A stretch of DNA of 64,000 nt from Volucribacter amazonae (GTDB taxonomy: Bacteria; Pseudomonadota; Gammaproteobacteria; Enterobacterales; Pasteurellaceae): positions 930,001 through 994,000 of the forward strand of contig NZ_LWID01000001.1 in the NCBI RefSeq assembly GCF_029783845.1, given 5' to 3'. The position numbers were made by a program, and so were the translations under genes. Under the pieces are notes generated by a model that worked only from the letters and a program-made list of their open reading frames with translations, did not search any database and had not been told where the DNA came from. Below, piece by piece: positions 8,818 to 18,595 of the stretch; within the stretch, counting starts at the first letter, position 1; every line of letters begins with the position of its first letter.

Positions 8818-10419
8818 ATGCAACAACATCGTCCTATTCGTCAAGCCTTACTTAGCGTATCTGATAAAACAGGAATTGTAGAATTTGCTCAAGGCCTCGC
8901 CGAACGTGGCGTAAAATTACTTTCCACAGGCGGTACAGCAAAATTGCTAGCAGATAATGGGCTAAGCGTAACAGAAGTGTCGGATTACACAGGTTTTCCA
9001 GAAATGATGGACGGACGGGTGAAAACCTTGCACCCTAAAATTCACGGTGGTATTTTAGGTCGCCGAGGTACAGACGATGACGTAATGCAACAGCATCAGA
9101 TTGACGGCATTGATATGGTGGTAGTCAATCTTTATCCTTTTGCTGCCACAGTAGCGAAACCCGATTGTTCCTTAGCTGAAGCAGTGGAAAATATTGATAT
9201 TGGTGGGCCGACTATGGTGCGTTCTGCTGCGAAAAATCATCAAGACGTGGCGATTGTAGTCAATAATCAAGATTTTCCTGCCATTTTAGCGGAAATGGAT
9301 CAACATCATAATAGCCTGACCTTAGCCACACGTTTTGACTTAGCCATTAAGGCGTTTGAGCATACAGCACAATATGACAGTATGATTGCCAATTATTTTG
9401 GACAAAAAGTTAAACCTTATTTTCGTGCGGAAGAAGAGGATCAAGATGCCCTATGTGGACAATTCCCTCGTACCATCAACCTGAATTTTATTCGCAAACA
9501 AACTATGCGTTATGGCGAAAATAGTCATCAAAATGCCGCTTTTTATGTGGAACAAAACCCGACAGAAGCCAGTGTTGCCACAGCGGTACAATTACAAGGC
9601 AAAGCCCTTTCTTACAACAATATCGCCGATACCGATGCAGCATTAGAATGTGTAAAAGAATTTGAACAGCCTGCTTGTGTAATCGTAAAACACGCTAACC
9701 CTTGTGGTGTCGCACTAGGACAAGATATTTTGCAAGCCTATGAGCGTGCTTATCAAACTGATCCAACCTCAGCATTTGGCGGTATTATTGCCTTTAATCG
9801 AGAGCTTGATGAGGCTACAGCCAAAGCTATTATTGAGCGTCAATTTGTGGAAGTGATTATCGCCCCAACAGTGAGCGAGGCGGCACAAGCGGTGGTTAAA
9901 AGTAAGAAAAATGTCCGTTTATTAGCTTGCGGTGAATGGGAACAACGTCAAGCACGTTTAGATTTTAAACGTGTTAATGGCGGGTTATTAGTGCAAGATG
10001 CGGACTTAGCCACCGTAGATCTTGCTGATTTGCAAGTAGTGAGTAAACGTCAGCCTACTGAGCAAGAACTTCAAGACTTATTATTTTGCTGGAAAGTGGC
10101 AAAATATGTGAAATCCAATGCCATTGTGTATGCTAAAAATAATCAAACCATTGGTATTGGGGCAGGGCAAATGAGCCGAGTTTATTCCGCCAAAATTGCA
10201 GGAATTAAAGCCGCTGACGAAGGGTTAGAAGTAAAAGGGACGGTAATGGCATCAGATGCTTTCTTCCCTTTCCGAGATGGTATTGATGCCGCAGCTGCTG
10301 CGGGGGTAACCTGTGTAATTCACCCGGGCGGTTCAATGCGTGATCAAGAAGTGATTGATGCTGCCGATGAACATGGTATGGCAATGGTTTTAACGGGAAT
10401 GCGTCATTTCCGTCATTAA
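8818..10419 (+). CDS. purH: Bifunctional AICAR transformylase / IMP cyclohydrolase PurH
   Basis: This enzyme catalyses the last two steps of de novo IMP synthesis: formylation of AICAR with 10-formyl-THF, then ring closure. It has 533 residues (E. coli 529). The N-terminal MGS-like cyclohydrolase domain begins [19 protein letters not shown]. The C-terminal transformylase domain holds the motif KHANPCG at residues 291-297 with the catalytic Lys-His pair. It ends [18 protein letters not shown], as usual. Its start has AAAGGAAT upstream. It is controlled by the PurR box overlapping its promoter and is followed by purD after a 71-bp gap with an uptake-signal hairpin. Confidence 0.98.
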   Translation: MQQHRPIRQALLSVSDKTGIVEFAQGLAERGVKLLSTGGTAKLLADNGLSVTEVSDYTGFPEMMDGRVKTLHPKIHGGILGRRGTDDDVMQQHQIDGIDMVVVNLYPFAATVAKPDCSLAEAVENIDIGGPTMVRSAAKNHQDVAIVVNNQDFPAILAEMDQHHNSLTLATRFDLAIKAFEHTAQYDSMIANYFGQKVKPYFRAEEEDQDALCGQFPRTINLNFIRKQTMRYGENSHQNAAFYVEQNPTEASVATAVQLQGKALSYNNIADTDAALECVKEFEQPACVIVKHANPCGVALGQDILQAYERAYQTDPTSAFGGIIAFNRELDEATAKAIIERQFVEVIIAPTVSEAAQAVVKSKKNVRLLACGEWEQRQARLDFKRVNGGLLVQDADLATVDLADLQVVSKRQPTEQELQDLLFCWKVAKYVKSNAIVYAKNNQTIGIGAGQMSRVYSAKIAGIKAADEGLEVKGTVMASDAFFPFRDGIDAAAAAGVTCVIHPGGSMRDQEVIDAADEHGMAMVLTGMRHFRH

Positions 10420-10430
10420 TAAAAGTATAA

Positions 10431-10460
10431 AAAAAGTGCGGTGAAAATGACCGCACTTTT
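10431..10460. terminator. Inverted uptake-signal pair forming a terminator-like hairpin between purH and purD
   Basis: AAGTGCGGT (10434-10442) and ACCGCACTT (10450-10458) face each other with a short loop, flanked by an A run and a T run. Such paired uptake signals are known as terminators in Pasteurellaceae. Here it would attenuate transcription between two genes of the same pathway. Confidence 0.8.
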
Positions 10461-10490
10461 AAATGATAAAACGGATTGTAAGGAGAAAAA

Positions 10491-11774
10491 ATGAATATTC
10501 TAATTATTGGTAATGGCGGACGTGAACACGCCTTAGCGTGGAAAGTGGCGCAATCGCCGTTAGCGGACAAAGTATTTGTTGCCCCAGGCAATGCAGGTAC
10601 AGCTTTAGAGGAAAAAGTAGAAAATGTCGCCATTTCAGCGACAGATATTGTGGGCTTGGTACAATTCGCTCAGCAACAACAGATTGATCTAACCATTGTT
10701 GGACCAGAAGCGCCTTTGGTGTTAGGCGTGGTGGACGCATTTCGTGCAGCAGGGTTGAAAATTTTTGGCCCAACTAAAGCGGCGGCTCAACTAGAGGGTT
10801 CAAAAGCCTTTACTAAAGATTTCTTAGCTCGTCATCAAATTCCTACCGCCGAATATCGCAATTTTACCGAAATTGAACCCGCTTTAGCTTATATTCAGCA
10901 AAAAGGCGCACCTATTGTGATTAAAGCCGATGGCTTAGCAGCTGGAAAAGGGGTTATTGTGGCAATGACCGAGGCGGAAGCCGAAGAGGCGGTGCGTGAT
11001 ATGCTCTCAGGTAATGCTTTTGGCGAGGCAGGAAGTCGTGTGGTGATTGAAGAATTTCTTGATGGCGAAGAGGCAAGTTTTATTGTGATGGTTGACGGCA
11101 AAAACGTAGAACCTATGGCAACCAGTCAAGATCATAAGCGAGTGGGCGAGCAAGATACAGGCTTAAATACTGGGGGAATGGGGGCTTATTCACCAGCTCC
11201 AGTGGTTACCCCTGATATTCATCAACGCATTATGCAAGAAGTGATTTACCCAACGGTGCAAGGTATGGCACAAGAGGGCAATGTTTATACGGGCTTTTTG
11301 TATGCTGGTTTAATGATTATGCCAAATGGACAGCCAAAAGTGATTGAGTTTAATTGTCGTTTTGGTGATCCTGAAACCCAGCCGATAATGTTGCGTTTAC
11401 AATCAGACTTAGTGGAACTTTGTTTAGCCGCCTGTGATGAAAAACTGGATCAACATCAATCACAATGGTGCGAACAAGCGGCATTAGGCATTGTATTGGC
11501 AGCGGAAGGTTACCCGGGCGATTATCGCAAAGGCGATGAAATTACAGGGCTGGAAAGTGCGGTACAAAATGAAAAAGTTTTTTTAGCTGGTGTTGAGCAA
11601 AAAGGCGATAAGTTGATTACCAACGGCGGTCGTGTATTATGTGTTACTGCCTTAGGCGATAGCGTGTATGCCGCTCAACAAAAAGCTCTTGCCTTAGCAG
11701 AAAAAATCCATTGGCAAGGGCGTTTCTACCGCCGAGATATTGGCTATCGTGCGGTGGCAAGGGAAAAAGCATAA
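10491..11774 (+). CDS. purD: Phosphoribosylamine-glycine ligase PurD
   Basis: This ATP-grasp ligase joins glycine to 5-phosphoribosylamine in purine synthesis. It has 427 residues (E. coli 429). The sequence opens MNILIIGNGGREHALAWK, the purD N-terminal nucleotide-binding pattern. It continues with IVGPEAPLVLGVVD, the ATP-grasp stretch VIKADGLAAGKGVIVA, and the signature region FNCRFGDPETQP. AAGGAG precedes the ATG. It carries an internal uptake signal at 11555-11563. It is grouped with purH and with glyA, which supplies one-carbon units and consumes or makes the glycine substrate. Confidence 0.98.
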   Translation: MNILIIGNGGREHALAWKVAQSPLADKVFVAPGNAGTALEEKVENVAISATDIVGLVQFAQQQQIDLTIVGPEAPLVLGVVDAFRAAGLKIFGPTKAAAQLEGSKAFTKDFLARHQIPTAEYRNFTEIEPALAYIQQKGAPIVIKADGLAAGKGVIVAMTEAEAEEAVRDMLSGNAFGEAGSRVVIEEFLDGEEASFIVMVDGKNVEPMATSQDHKRVGEQDTGLNTGGMGAYSPAPVVTPDIHQRIMQEVIYPTVQGMAQEGNVYTGFLYAGLMIMPNGQPKVIEFNCRFGDPETQPIMLRLQSDLVELCLAACDEKLDQHQSQWCEQAALGIVLAAEGYPGDYRKGDEITGLESAVQNEKVFLAGVEQKGDKLITNGGRVLCVTALGDSVYAAQQKALALAEKIHWQGRFYRRDIGYRAVAREKA

Positions 11775-11833
11775 GAAATACCAAGATAATGAAAATTTTT
11801 CATACACAGAATGAAAAATTAGAGATAAAAACT

Positions 11834-11939
11834 TGTAGCCGTTTCAATTTAAAATAAGACAAGACGGCACGCCGAAGACAGTACGCAGAGTACGGCGAGA
11901 CGTGCCAACGCCGTATTATTTTAAAGTGGGACGGCTATA
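11834..11939. repeat. Correia-like palindromic intergenic repeat, copy 3
   Basis: This 106-bp copy begins TGTAGCCGTTTCAATTT and ends GGGACGGCTATA. The left end has TGTAG instead of TATAG. The interior ACGGCACGCCGAAGACAGTA is shared with the other copies. It lies in the purD-glyA gap, 55 bp before glyA. Confidence 0.88.
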
Positions 11940-11994
11940 ATTGATAGACCGTTAAACTATACAACAATTTTCTAACACAAAGAGGACTGAACAA

Positions 11995-13257
11995 ATGCTA
12001 ACAAAAAGTATGAATATCAAAGATTATGATCCTGTTTTATGGCAAGCCATTCAAGACGAAAATCGCCGCCAAGAGGAGCATATTGAACTAATTGCCTCTG
12101 AAAACTATGCAAGCCCAAGAGTGATGGAAGCACAAGGCTCGCAATTTACCAATAAATATGCCGAGGGCTATCCGGGCAAACGTTATTATGGCGGTTGTGA
12201 ATATGCGGATATTGTGGAGCAGTTAGCGATCGATCGTGCTAAAGAGTTATTTGGGGCAGATTATGCTAATGTACAACCACATTCAGGCTCACAAGCCAAT
12301 GCGGCGGTTTATATGGCATTGTTGCAACCAGGCGATACCATTTTAGGTATGAGCCTTGCTCACGGCGGACATTTAACCCACGGTGCAGCAGTCAGCTTCT
12401 CAGGTAAAATTTACCACGCAGAACAATATGGTATTACCGCAGAAGGCTTTATTGATTATGATGCCTTACGTCAGCAAGCCCTTGAAGTGAAACCAAAAAT
12501 GATTGTGGGCGGTTTCTCGGCTTATTCACAAGTGGTGGATTGGGCAAAAATGCGTGAAATTGCTGATGAAGTCGGGGCTTATTTATTTGTGGATATGGCT
12601 CACGTTGCAGGTCTTATCGCCGCAGGTGTTTACCCTAATCCATTACCACACGCCCATATTGTTACCACCACCACACACAAAACCCTAGGCGGACCTCGTG
12701 GCGGTTTGATTTTATCCAGTGCCAAAGATGAAGATTTGTATAAAAAATTACAAAGTGCCGTATTCCCAGCAGGACAAGGTGGGCCATTAGTTCACGTTAT
12801 TGCGGCAAAAGCGGTTTGCTTCAAAGAGGCAATGGAGCCTGAATATAAAGCCTATCAGCAACAAGTGGTAAAAAATGCCAAAGCTATGGTAGAAGTATTT
12901 AAACAACGTGGTTATAACGTGGTGTCTAACGGCACAGAAAATCACTTATTCTTAGTAGATTTAGTCAGCCACGGTTTGACTGGTAAAGCCGCCGATGCTG
13001 CCCTTGGTAAAGCCAATATTACCGTTAATAAAAATGCGGTACCAAATGATCCACAAAAACCTTTTGTTACTTCTGGTATTCGTGTGGGTACACCTTCAGT
13101 TACACGCCGTGGCTTTAAAGAAACCGAAGTGGCTGAGTTAGCAGGCTGGATGTGCGACGTTCTTGATGCGATCGGTAAAGATAACGAAGCTGAAGTTATT
13201 GAACAAACCAAACAAAAAGTGTTAGACATTTGTAAACGTTTACCAGTATACGCTTAA
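11995..13257 (+). CDS. glyA: Serine hydroxymethyltransferase GlyA
   Basis: This PLP enzyme interconverts serine plus THF with glycine plus 5,10-methylene-THF, feeding purine, thymidylate and methionine synthesis. It has 420 residues. The catalytic lysine is K229 in [14 protein letters not shown], the same number as in E. coli. [20 protein letters not shown] near residue 25 and [10 protein letters not shown] are family hallmarks. The start is preceded by AGAGGA. I see no PurR box just upstream, unlike E. coli glyA; the gap instead holds a palindromic repeat. A terminator hairpin follows. Confidence 0.98.
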   Translation: MLTKSMNIKDYDPVLWQAIQDENRRQEEHIELIASENYASPRVMEAQGSQFTNKYAEGYPGKRYYGGCEYADIVEQLAIDRAKELFGADYANVQPHSGSQANAAVYMALLQPGDTILGMSLAHGGHLTHGAAVSFSGKIYHAEQYGITAEGFIDYDALRQQALEVKPKMIVGGFSAYSQVVDWAKMREIADEVGAYLFVDMAHVAGLIAAGVYPNPLPHAHIVTTTTHKTLGGPRGGLILSSAKDEDLYKKLQSAVFPAGQGGPLVHVIAAKAVCFKEAMEPEYKAYQQQVVKNAKAMVEVFKQRGYNVVSNGTENHLFLVDLVSHGLTGKAADAALGKANITVNKNAVPNDPQKPFVTSGIRVGTPSVTRRGFKETEVAELAGWMCDVLDAIGKDNEAEVIEQTKQKVLDICKRLPVYA

Positions 13258-13280
13258 AAATTAAACATTTTCTAATTTAT

Positions 13281-13306
13281 AACGGCGATATTTATCGCCG
13301 TTTTGT
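13281..13306 (+). terminator. Rho-independent terminator after glyA
   Basis: AACGGCGATA, 2-base loop, TATCGCCGTT, followed by TTGTT. It is immediately followed at 13307 by a palindromic repeat copy. Confidence 0.88.
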
Positions 13307-13417
13307 TATAGTCGTTCCACTTTAAAATAATACGGTGTTGGCACGCCTCGCCGTACTATTTCTATTTGTACTGTCTTCGGCGTGCCGCCTTTCTTATTTT
13401 AAATTGAAACGACTATA
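13307..13417. repeat. Correia-like palindromic intergenic repeat, copy 4 (inverted orientation)
   Basis: This 111-bp copy runs TATAGTCGTTCCACTTTAAA to TTTAAATTGAAACGACTATA, so it is reversed relative to copies 1-3. Its centre reads TTGGCACGCCTCGCCGTACT and TACTGTCTTCGGCGTGCCGC. It abuts the glyA terminator and lies 71 bp before mmuM. Confidence 0.9.
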
Positions 13418-13488
13418 TTTGGCTTTGTAACTGTTTTATGTCAAATTGAAATGCCATTAGTACAGCAATATTAAACTCGGAGTAAGCA

Positions 13489-14373
13489 ATGATTATTTTA
13501 GATGGTGGTATGGGACGAGAATTAGCTCGCCGAGGTGCCCCTTTTAAGCAACCTGAATGGTCAGCCTTAGCCTTATGGCAACAACCTAGTGCCATAAAAC
13601 AAATTCATCAAGATTTTATTGCCAGCGGTGCTGAAGTGATTACCACCAACAGTTATGCCGTTGTACCTTTTCATATTGGCGAACAACGTTTCCAACAACA
13701 GGGCGAACAGCTTTGCGCTTTAGCAGGGCAACTGGCTCAACAAGCGGTAGCAGAAAGTGGTAAAGCAGTGAAAATTGCAGGCTCTTTGCCACCACTGTTT
13801 GGTTCATATCGTGCCGATTTATTTCAAGCGGACAAAATGGCAGAAATTGCTCGCCCAATTATTCAAGGTTTATCGCCTTATGTGGATATTTGGTTATGTG
13901 AAACCCAAAGTGCCATTATTGAACCGACAATGATCAAGCCTTTGTTACCAAAGGATCAACGTCCGTTTTGGCTATCCTTTACCTTACAAGATGAACAAGC
14001 GAACACAACTCCTTGCTTACGCTCTGGCGAAAGCGTGCAATTAGCGGTCAGCAAAATGATTGAATTAGGGGTTGATGCCATTTTATTTAATTGCTGTCAG
14101 CCAGAAGTGATTGGCGCAGCCTTGCAAGTGGCAAAACAACAACTTATCGCCCATAACGCAACCCATATTCAATTAGGGGCGTACGCCAATGCGTTCCCAC
14201 CACAGCCTAAAAATGCCACAGCCAATGACGGCTTAGATGAAATTCGCCAAGATCTTAATCCTATGGATTATTTAAGCTGGGCAAAACAATGGCAACAACT
14301 TGGTGCAACTATTATTGGCGGTTGCTGTGGTATTGGGCCTCAGCATATTCAAGTATTAGCACATAGACTATAA
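13489..14373 (+). CDS. mmuM: Homocysteine S-methyltransferase (MmuM-like)
   Basis: This enzyme transfers a methyl group from S-methylmethionine (or SAM) to homocysteine, giving methionine. It has 294 residues (E. coli MmuM about 310) and opens MIILDGGMGRELARRGAPF, the barrel start. The three zinc-binding cysteines are visible: C202 or C203 in LFNCCQPE and C279/C280 in IGGCCGIGP. It lies 9 bp upstream of an amino-acid antiporter gene and is clearly co-transcribed with it. In E. coli mmuM is paired with the S-methylmethionine permease mmuP, which suggests the next gene may supply a substrate; that link is inference. Confidence 0.9.
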   Translation: MIILDGGMGRELARRGAPFKQPEWSALALWQQPSAIKQIHQDFIASGAEVITTNSYAVVPFHIGEQRFQQQGEQLCALAGQLAQQAVAESGKAVKIAGSLPPLFGSYRADLFQADKMAEIARPIIQGLSPYVDIWLCETQSAIIEPTMIKPLLPKDQRPFWLSFTLQDEQANTTPCLRSGESVQLAVSKMIELGVDAILFNCCQPEVIGAALQVAKQQLIAHNATHIQLGAYANAFPPQPKNATANDGLDEIRQDLNPMDYLSWAKQWQQLGATIIGGCCGIGPQHIQVLAHRL

Positions 14374-14382
14374 GGAAATGAT

Positions 14383-15795
14383 ATGGCAAAAGGTAAAATT
14401 GGTTTAATGGCTCTCACTGCTTTGGTGCTTAGCTCAATGATTGGCTCAGGCATTTTTAGCTTACCGCAAAATATGGCAGAAGTGGCAGGGGCAGAGGCGT
14501 TAATTATTGGTTGGTTAATTACTGGGGTAGGCATTATTTTTCTCGGCTTATCTTTCTTTTTCTTATCCAAGTTAAAACCTGAATTAGACGGCGGTATTTA
14601 CACCTACGCACGTGCAGGCTTTGGCGAATTGGTAGGATTTTCATCTGCTTGGGGTTATTGGCTCTGTGCCACAATCGGTATTGTGGGCTATTTAGTGGTG
14701 GCATTTGAGGGCATTGGCACCTTTACCGATAGCCCTAATCACATTATTTTTGGACAAGGCAACACCATCGCCTCATTTATCGGCGCATCATTGATTGTCT
14801 GGTTAGTTCATTGGCTGGTGGCTAGTGGAGTCAAAGAAGCTGCTTCAGTGAATTTAGTGGCGACTTTTGTCAAAGTTTTTCCCTTAATATTATTTATTAT
14901 TTTAGCCCTTTATTATTTCTCGCCACCCCTATTCCAACAAGATTGGCAAGGGCAATCCTTACAACAACCCGTAATGGATCAAGTCAAAAATACTATGTTA
15001 ATTACCCTTTGGGTATTTACAGGCATTGAGGGCGCATCAGTCTTATCCGCACACGCCAAGAAAAAAAGCGATGTCGGCGTGGCAACAGTGCTAGGCGTGT
15101 TGATTGCCTTAGTATTATATGTTGCCATTACCCTATTATCTTTCGGTATTTTAGCCAGAGAACAAATTGCTGCGATGTCTAATCCCTCAATGGCAGGCTT
15201 ATTACAATATATGATCGGCGACAGTGGCAAAATCATCATTACCTTTTGTTTAATCGTCTCAGTGCTAGCCTCATATATTAGCTGGACAATGTATTCCGCC
15301 GAAGTGCCTTATCGTGGAGCAAAAATGGGGGCATTTCCTAAACTATTGGATAAACTCAACCACAACGGCACACCGATTAATTCCCTTTGGTTTACTGGCT
15401 TGGTGGTGCAATTTTGCTTATTATTGGTGTTATTAACAGGTAAAAGCTACAACGCTTTATTATTAATTTCCACCTCAATGATCTTAGTCCCTTATTTCCT
15501 GATTGGTGCTTATCTGCTTAAAGTCGCCGTCAAGGAAAAGGCAAAGTGGTATATCAAACTCACAGGACTGATCGCCTCTGTGTATGGCTTATGGATTGTC
15601 TATGCCGCAGGGCTAGAATACCTTTTATTATCCGCATTACTTTATATGCCCGGCATCGCACTTTTCTTATACTCTCGTTATCAATACAATGGCAAAAAGT
15701 TGGGACTACGAGGCTATGAAATCTTAATTATCGGTTTGGTATTTATGTTATTTATTGTGGCATTGTATAACAATTATCTTGTTGATATGGTTTAA
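14383..15795 (+). CDS. APC-superfamily amino acid / polyamine antiporter (ArcD/APA type)
   Basis: This is a 470-residue inner-membrane transporter with about 12 helices. Helix 1 carries the APC motif SSMIGSGIFSLPQNMA and helix 6 the region LWVFTGIEGASVLSAHAKK, both typical of the basic amino acid/polyamine antiporter (APA) branch that includes the arginine/ornithine exchangers. AAGGAAATG overlaps its start. It forms an operon with mmuM; no arginine deiminase genes are nearby, so the substrate is uncertain. S-methylmethionine or a basic amino acid are both possible. Confidence 0.82.
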   Translation: MAKGKIGLMALTALVLSSMIGSGIFSLPQNMAEVAGAEALIIGWLITGVGIIFLGLSFFFLSKLKPELDGGIYTYARAGFGELVGFSSAWGYWLCATIGIVGYLVVAFEGIGTFTDSPNHIIFGQGNTIASFIGASLIVWLVHWLVASGVKEAASVNLVATFVKVFPLILFIILALYYFSPPLFQQDWQGQSLQQPVMDQVKNTMLITLWVFTGIEGASVLSAHAKKKSDVGVATVLGVLIALVLYVAITLLSFGILAREQIAAMSNPSMAGLLQYMIGDSGKIIITFCLIVSVLASYISWTMYSAEVPYRGAKMGAFPKLLDKLNHNGTPINSLWFTGLVVQFCLLLVLLTGKSYNALLLISTSMILVPYFLIGAYLLKVAVKEKAKWYIKLTGLIASVYGLWIVYAAGLEYLLLSALLYMPGIALFLYSRYQYNGKKLGLRGYEILIIGLVFMLFIVALYNNYLVDMV

Positions 15796-15819
15796 TAGGA
15801 TAAAAAATTAAGCAAAATT

Positions 15820-15862
15820 AACCGCACTTTTCTTAGTTACCTAATTTAAAGTGCGGTGCTTT
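15820..15862. terminator. Inverted uptake-signal pair after the antiporter gene
   Basis: ACCGCACTT (15821-15829) and AAGTGCGGT (15849-15857) face each other across a 19-base loop and are followed by CTTTTT. It probably terminates the mmuM-antiporter transcript. Confidence 0.7.
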
Positions 15863-15918
15863 TTGGGAATTTTTTATTTCTCCAGTTTTATTAACAAGTT
15901 TTACTTGTTAGATAATTG

Positions 15919-16760
15919 GTGTAATGGACAAAAATGTGGGATTTTGTCCATTTTTATTCCAAGTGGACAAAAGTGTGGGATCTCATTATTTTTATATCAT
16001 TTTATTGACTCTTTTTATTCAAAAAATCCTTTATAAACATAACCTTACGATTTCTACTTAATCCATTATGATTAATTAATTTCCGCTTAAGTTCACTAAA
16101 TAAACCTTCTAACCGATTTATTGTTTTTTCAATATTTTAATTCCTCATACTTTTCAAAAGTAAATAAATACTTTTCATAATATTTAATACTCTCTAATGC
16201 CCCTCTTAATCCTTTATGTTTATAAGGAAAATAACCTTTTTCATTACATTTCTCTGAGCGTTCATTCAAATAATCTTGATGTTTTAAATACCAATAATGC
16301 AAACGACGAAAAAAATCATGTTTTTGGCTTTCTTTTAAGGTTTTCATAATAATTTTTAATTCCTTTCCAGCCTGAGATTGATGTTTTTTTCTTAATTTTC
16401 TCATCACCATTGCTACAAGATGAAAATGGCACATTTGAACAGGTGTATTGAATATCTCTTTTAACAGCCCACGACGACCATCACAGGTAATTGATTGAAT
16501 AATATAACCTTTTTCTCTTAATTTATTTAAAGCTATTTGATAATAAATAGCCTTTTCTGTTTTTACAATTTGATGATAAATCACTTTTTCTGTCAAGCTA
16601 TCCATTAACACTAACACACCAAAATCTCGCTTAAAGAAAGTGGTATCCATAATAATATTTAAATGTATTGATAGAGGAAGTTTTAACGCTGTTTTAGGGG
16701 CTTTATCAATATATCTTTGGATTGTTTTAACAGAACATTGATATTTAATGGCAAGCTCTT
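15919..16760 (-). pseudogene. IS256-type (variant zinc-ribbon) element, copy 2: transposase interrupted by IS630 and frameshifted
   Basis: The element end GGTGTAATGGACAAAAATG is at 15919, with a second partial repeat GGACAAAAGTGTGGGAT at 15964. The reverse strand encodes KELAIKYQCSVKTIQRYI, then the DDE-type core with Asp in MDTTFFKRDF and ITCDGRRGLL. A one-base insertion in a T tract (TTTT at 16135-16138 against TTT in copy 3) shifts the frame just before the stretch with the catalytic Glu. The 5' third is cut off at 16761 by an IS630 insertion. The element is therefore inactive. The family assignment rests on the zinc ribbon in copy 1 and the DDE spacing. Confidence 0.8.
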
Positions 16761-17650
16761 TATAGTAAAACCCATTAAAAATCGCCACAAAACCACATAA
16801 AATAAAAGAATAGACGGTCTATGCAATTTAACCGACATTCTTTACGTTTTTGCTTTATCCAAGCCCAAGTACGTTCAATTGGATTAAGGTCAGGACTGTA
16901 AGGTGGGAGCCAGAGAATGGTGTGCCCCGCGGCTTCTATTAATGCTTTTGTGTCTGAACCTTTATGAAAAGCGGCATTATCCATCACAATAACACTGTTA
17001 TCAGGAAGTTGCGGAAGTAATCACTGCTGGACCCAACCATGAAAAACATCGCTATTAATACTGCAATCATACAACCCCACAGCAAACAGCTGTTGATTAA
17101 GCACAGCACCGATGGCATTGCTCTGGTTTTTAAGTTGCCAGTTGGATTGGCTAAGACAAGGCTTACCTCTTTGAGCATACCCATGCGGTCTGTTGTCATG
17201 CATTTTAAAGCCGCTCTCATCTAAATAAATGATTTTTCTTCCCGCTTTTTTAAATGCTTTTAGCGCATTAAGAAAAGACTTTCGTTTTTCAGTATTTGCT
17301 TGAGAATGCGCTAACGTCTTTTTTTACGTGTTATTCCGAGCCTTTTTAAAGCCGTACAAATGGCGTTTTGGCTACAACCTAAACGCTGTGCTCGCTGCCA
17401 TTGATAATCATCGGGATAAGCTTCAACATCGGCTTTGAGGAGCTCGTTATCAATCTTATAAGGTTTAACAATACGTTTCTTTCGTTCAGGGTTTTTCTTC
17501 CATCTCTGGATGGTGTTAGTACTGAGCTGAAACTCTTGTGCCAATTCTCGAAAGCTTGCGCCACCTTTGAGTTTGGCTAATATCATTTGTCGGTAGTCTT
17601 TTGAGTATGCCATGTGAATATTGTAGCGTATTTAATTAGATTTTACTATA
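16761..17650 (-). mobile_element. IS630-family insertion sequence (decayed), with terminal inverted repeats
   Basis: The left end TATAGTAAAACCCATTAAA and the reverse complement of the right end, TATAGTAAAATCTAATTAAA, form clear inverted repeats flanked by TA. IS630 elements insert at TA, so the boundaries at 16761 and 17650 are well supported. The element is about 890 bp. It sits inside IS256-type copy 2, but the sequence beyond 17650 does not resume that element, so a later deletion or recombination removed the far side. Confidence 0.85.
16775..17613 (-). pseudogene. IS630-family transposase (orfA/orfB, possible programmed frameshift, nonsense mutation)
   Basis: Residues MAYSKDYRQMILAKLKGGAS open an N-terminal helix-turn-helix half (17311-17613). 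The C-terminal half in the -1 frame carries IIYLDESGF, VIVMDNAAFHKG and PPYSPDLNPIERTWAWIK, the DDE triad of the IS630/Tc1 group. The two halves join at a run of seven A followed by G on the coding strand, a classic -1 slippery site, so this shift may be programmed as in other IS630 elements. A TGA at 17021-17023 interrupts the second half after HGWVQQ, where a Trp codon is probable. That stop should make the transposase non-functional. Confidence 0.82.
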
Positions 17651-17785
17651 ACACTACGAACCGATCCATTTTCTAGCCCAACAAGGCAATCGAGAAAACA
17701 AGAAAAGGTATAAATGTCAATGATCTTCTAAAATTGAACCACAAAGATCTATCAAAAGTGAGCCACTTTGATTATATTCTATTAG

Positions 17786-18511
17786 TTAATTACGATGTTT
17801 AAATCGGTAAGATTCGTTCCCTGTTTCCAATATATGGCAATGATGTATCAGCCTATCTAAGAGTGCATTTGTCATTTTTGCCTCCGTAAACAATGTTCCC
17901 CATTCCGAAAACTCAAGATTTGTCGTGATTATTACACTGGTATGTTCATGAAGTTGGCTCATCAGATGGAACAACAGCGCACCGCCTTTTTGGCTAAAAG
18001 GTAAATATCCCAGTTCATCCAGAATAATGACATCCTGACGGGGCATTTGAGGGACAAGCTTAAATTGCTTGGTTTGACTATCTAATTCAAGCTGATTGAC
18101 TAAATCTAATACATTCCAAAAGCGAACCTTATAGCCCCGCTCTGCCGCTTGTAATCCTAGGGCTGTTGCTAAGTGAGTTTTTCCTGTGCCTGGGCCACCT
18201 ACCAAAATAATATTATGCTTTGTCTTGATATAGCCTCCTTCCCATAGCAAGCGAAGATGAGCTTCATCCAGAGGACTTTGAGTAAAATCAAACTCAGCAA
18301 AAGTTCTCTGCTGAGGGAATTTAGCTCGTTTAATACGCCCTAATGTTTGGTTAATCTTTCTTTGTGTTATCTCTACATTTAGCAATCGAGCAAAAATATC
18401 TAATGTTGGACGTTTACGTCTTACTCCCTCAATCACGATTTCATCAAACTCATTCGCCATGGTCGATAGTTTGAGTTGTTGAAGTAAGTCAATATAATCT
18501 TGTCTTTCCAT
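17786..18511 (-). CDS. istB: IS21-family helper ATPase IstB
   Basis: This AAA+ protein of about 241 residues loads onto target DNA and activates the IstA transposase. The start [10 protein letters not shown] at 18511 is favoured over an ATG six bases upstream because AAGGAGATG precedes it. Walker A is GGPGTGKTH (about residue 105) and Walker B is [12 protein letters not shown]. The arginine-bearing stretch ending [13 protein letters not shown] is typical. It lies downstream of istA in the usual order. No inactivating change is visible. Confidence 0.92.
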   Translation of the reverse strand: MERQDYIDLLQQLKLSTMANEFDEIVIEGVRRKRPTLDIFARLLNVEITQRKINQTLGRIKRAKFPQQRTFAEFDFTQSPLDEAHLRLLWEGGYIKTKHNIILVGGPGTGKTHLATALGLQAAERGYKVRFWNVLDLVNQLELDSQTKQFKLVPQMPRQDVIILDELGYLPFSQKGGALLFHLMSQLHEHTSVIITTNLEFSEWGTLFTEAKMTNALLDRLIHHCHILETGNESYRFKHRN

Positions 18512-18595
18512 TATCATCTCCTTGATATCATTATTTTAGTGGGGGAAAAGAGGGGGCTTTGCGATATTGCAGAAGTTGGTCAAACTGGTTGAGAT

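Noticed and set aside
15851..16036. 61-codon frame after the antiporter gene
   Set aside because: It is made of the repeated end sequences of the IS256-type element, not a gene.
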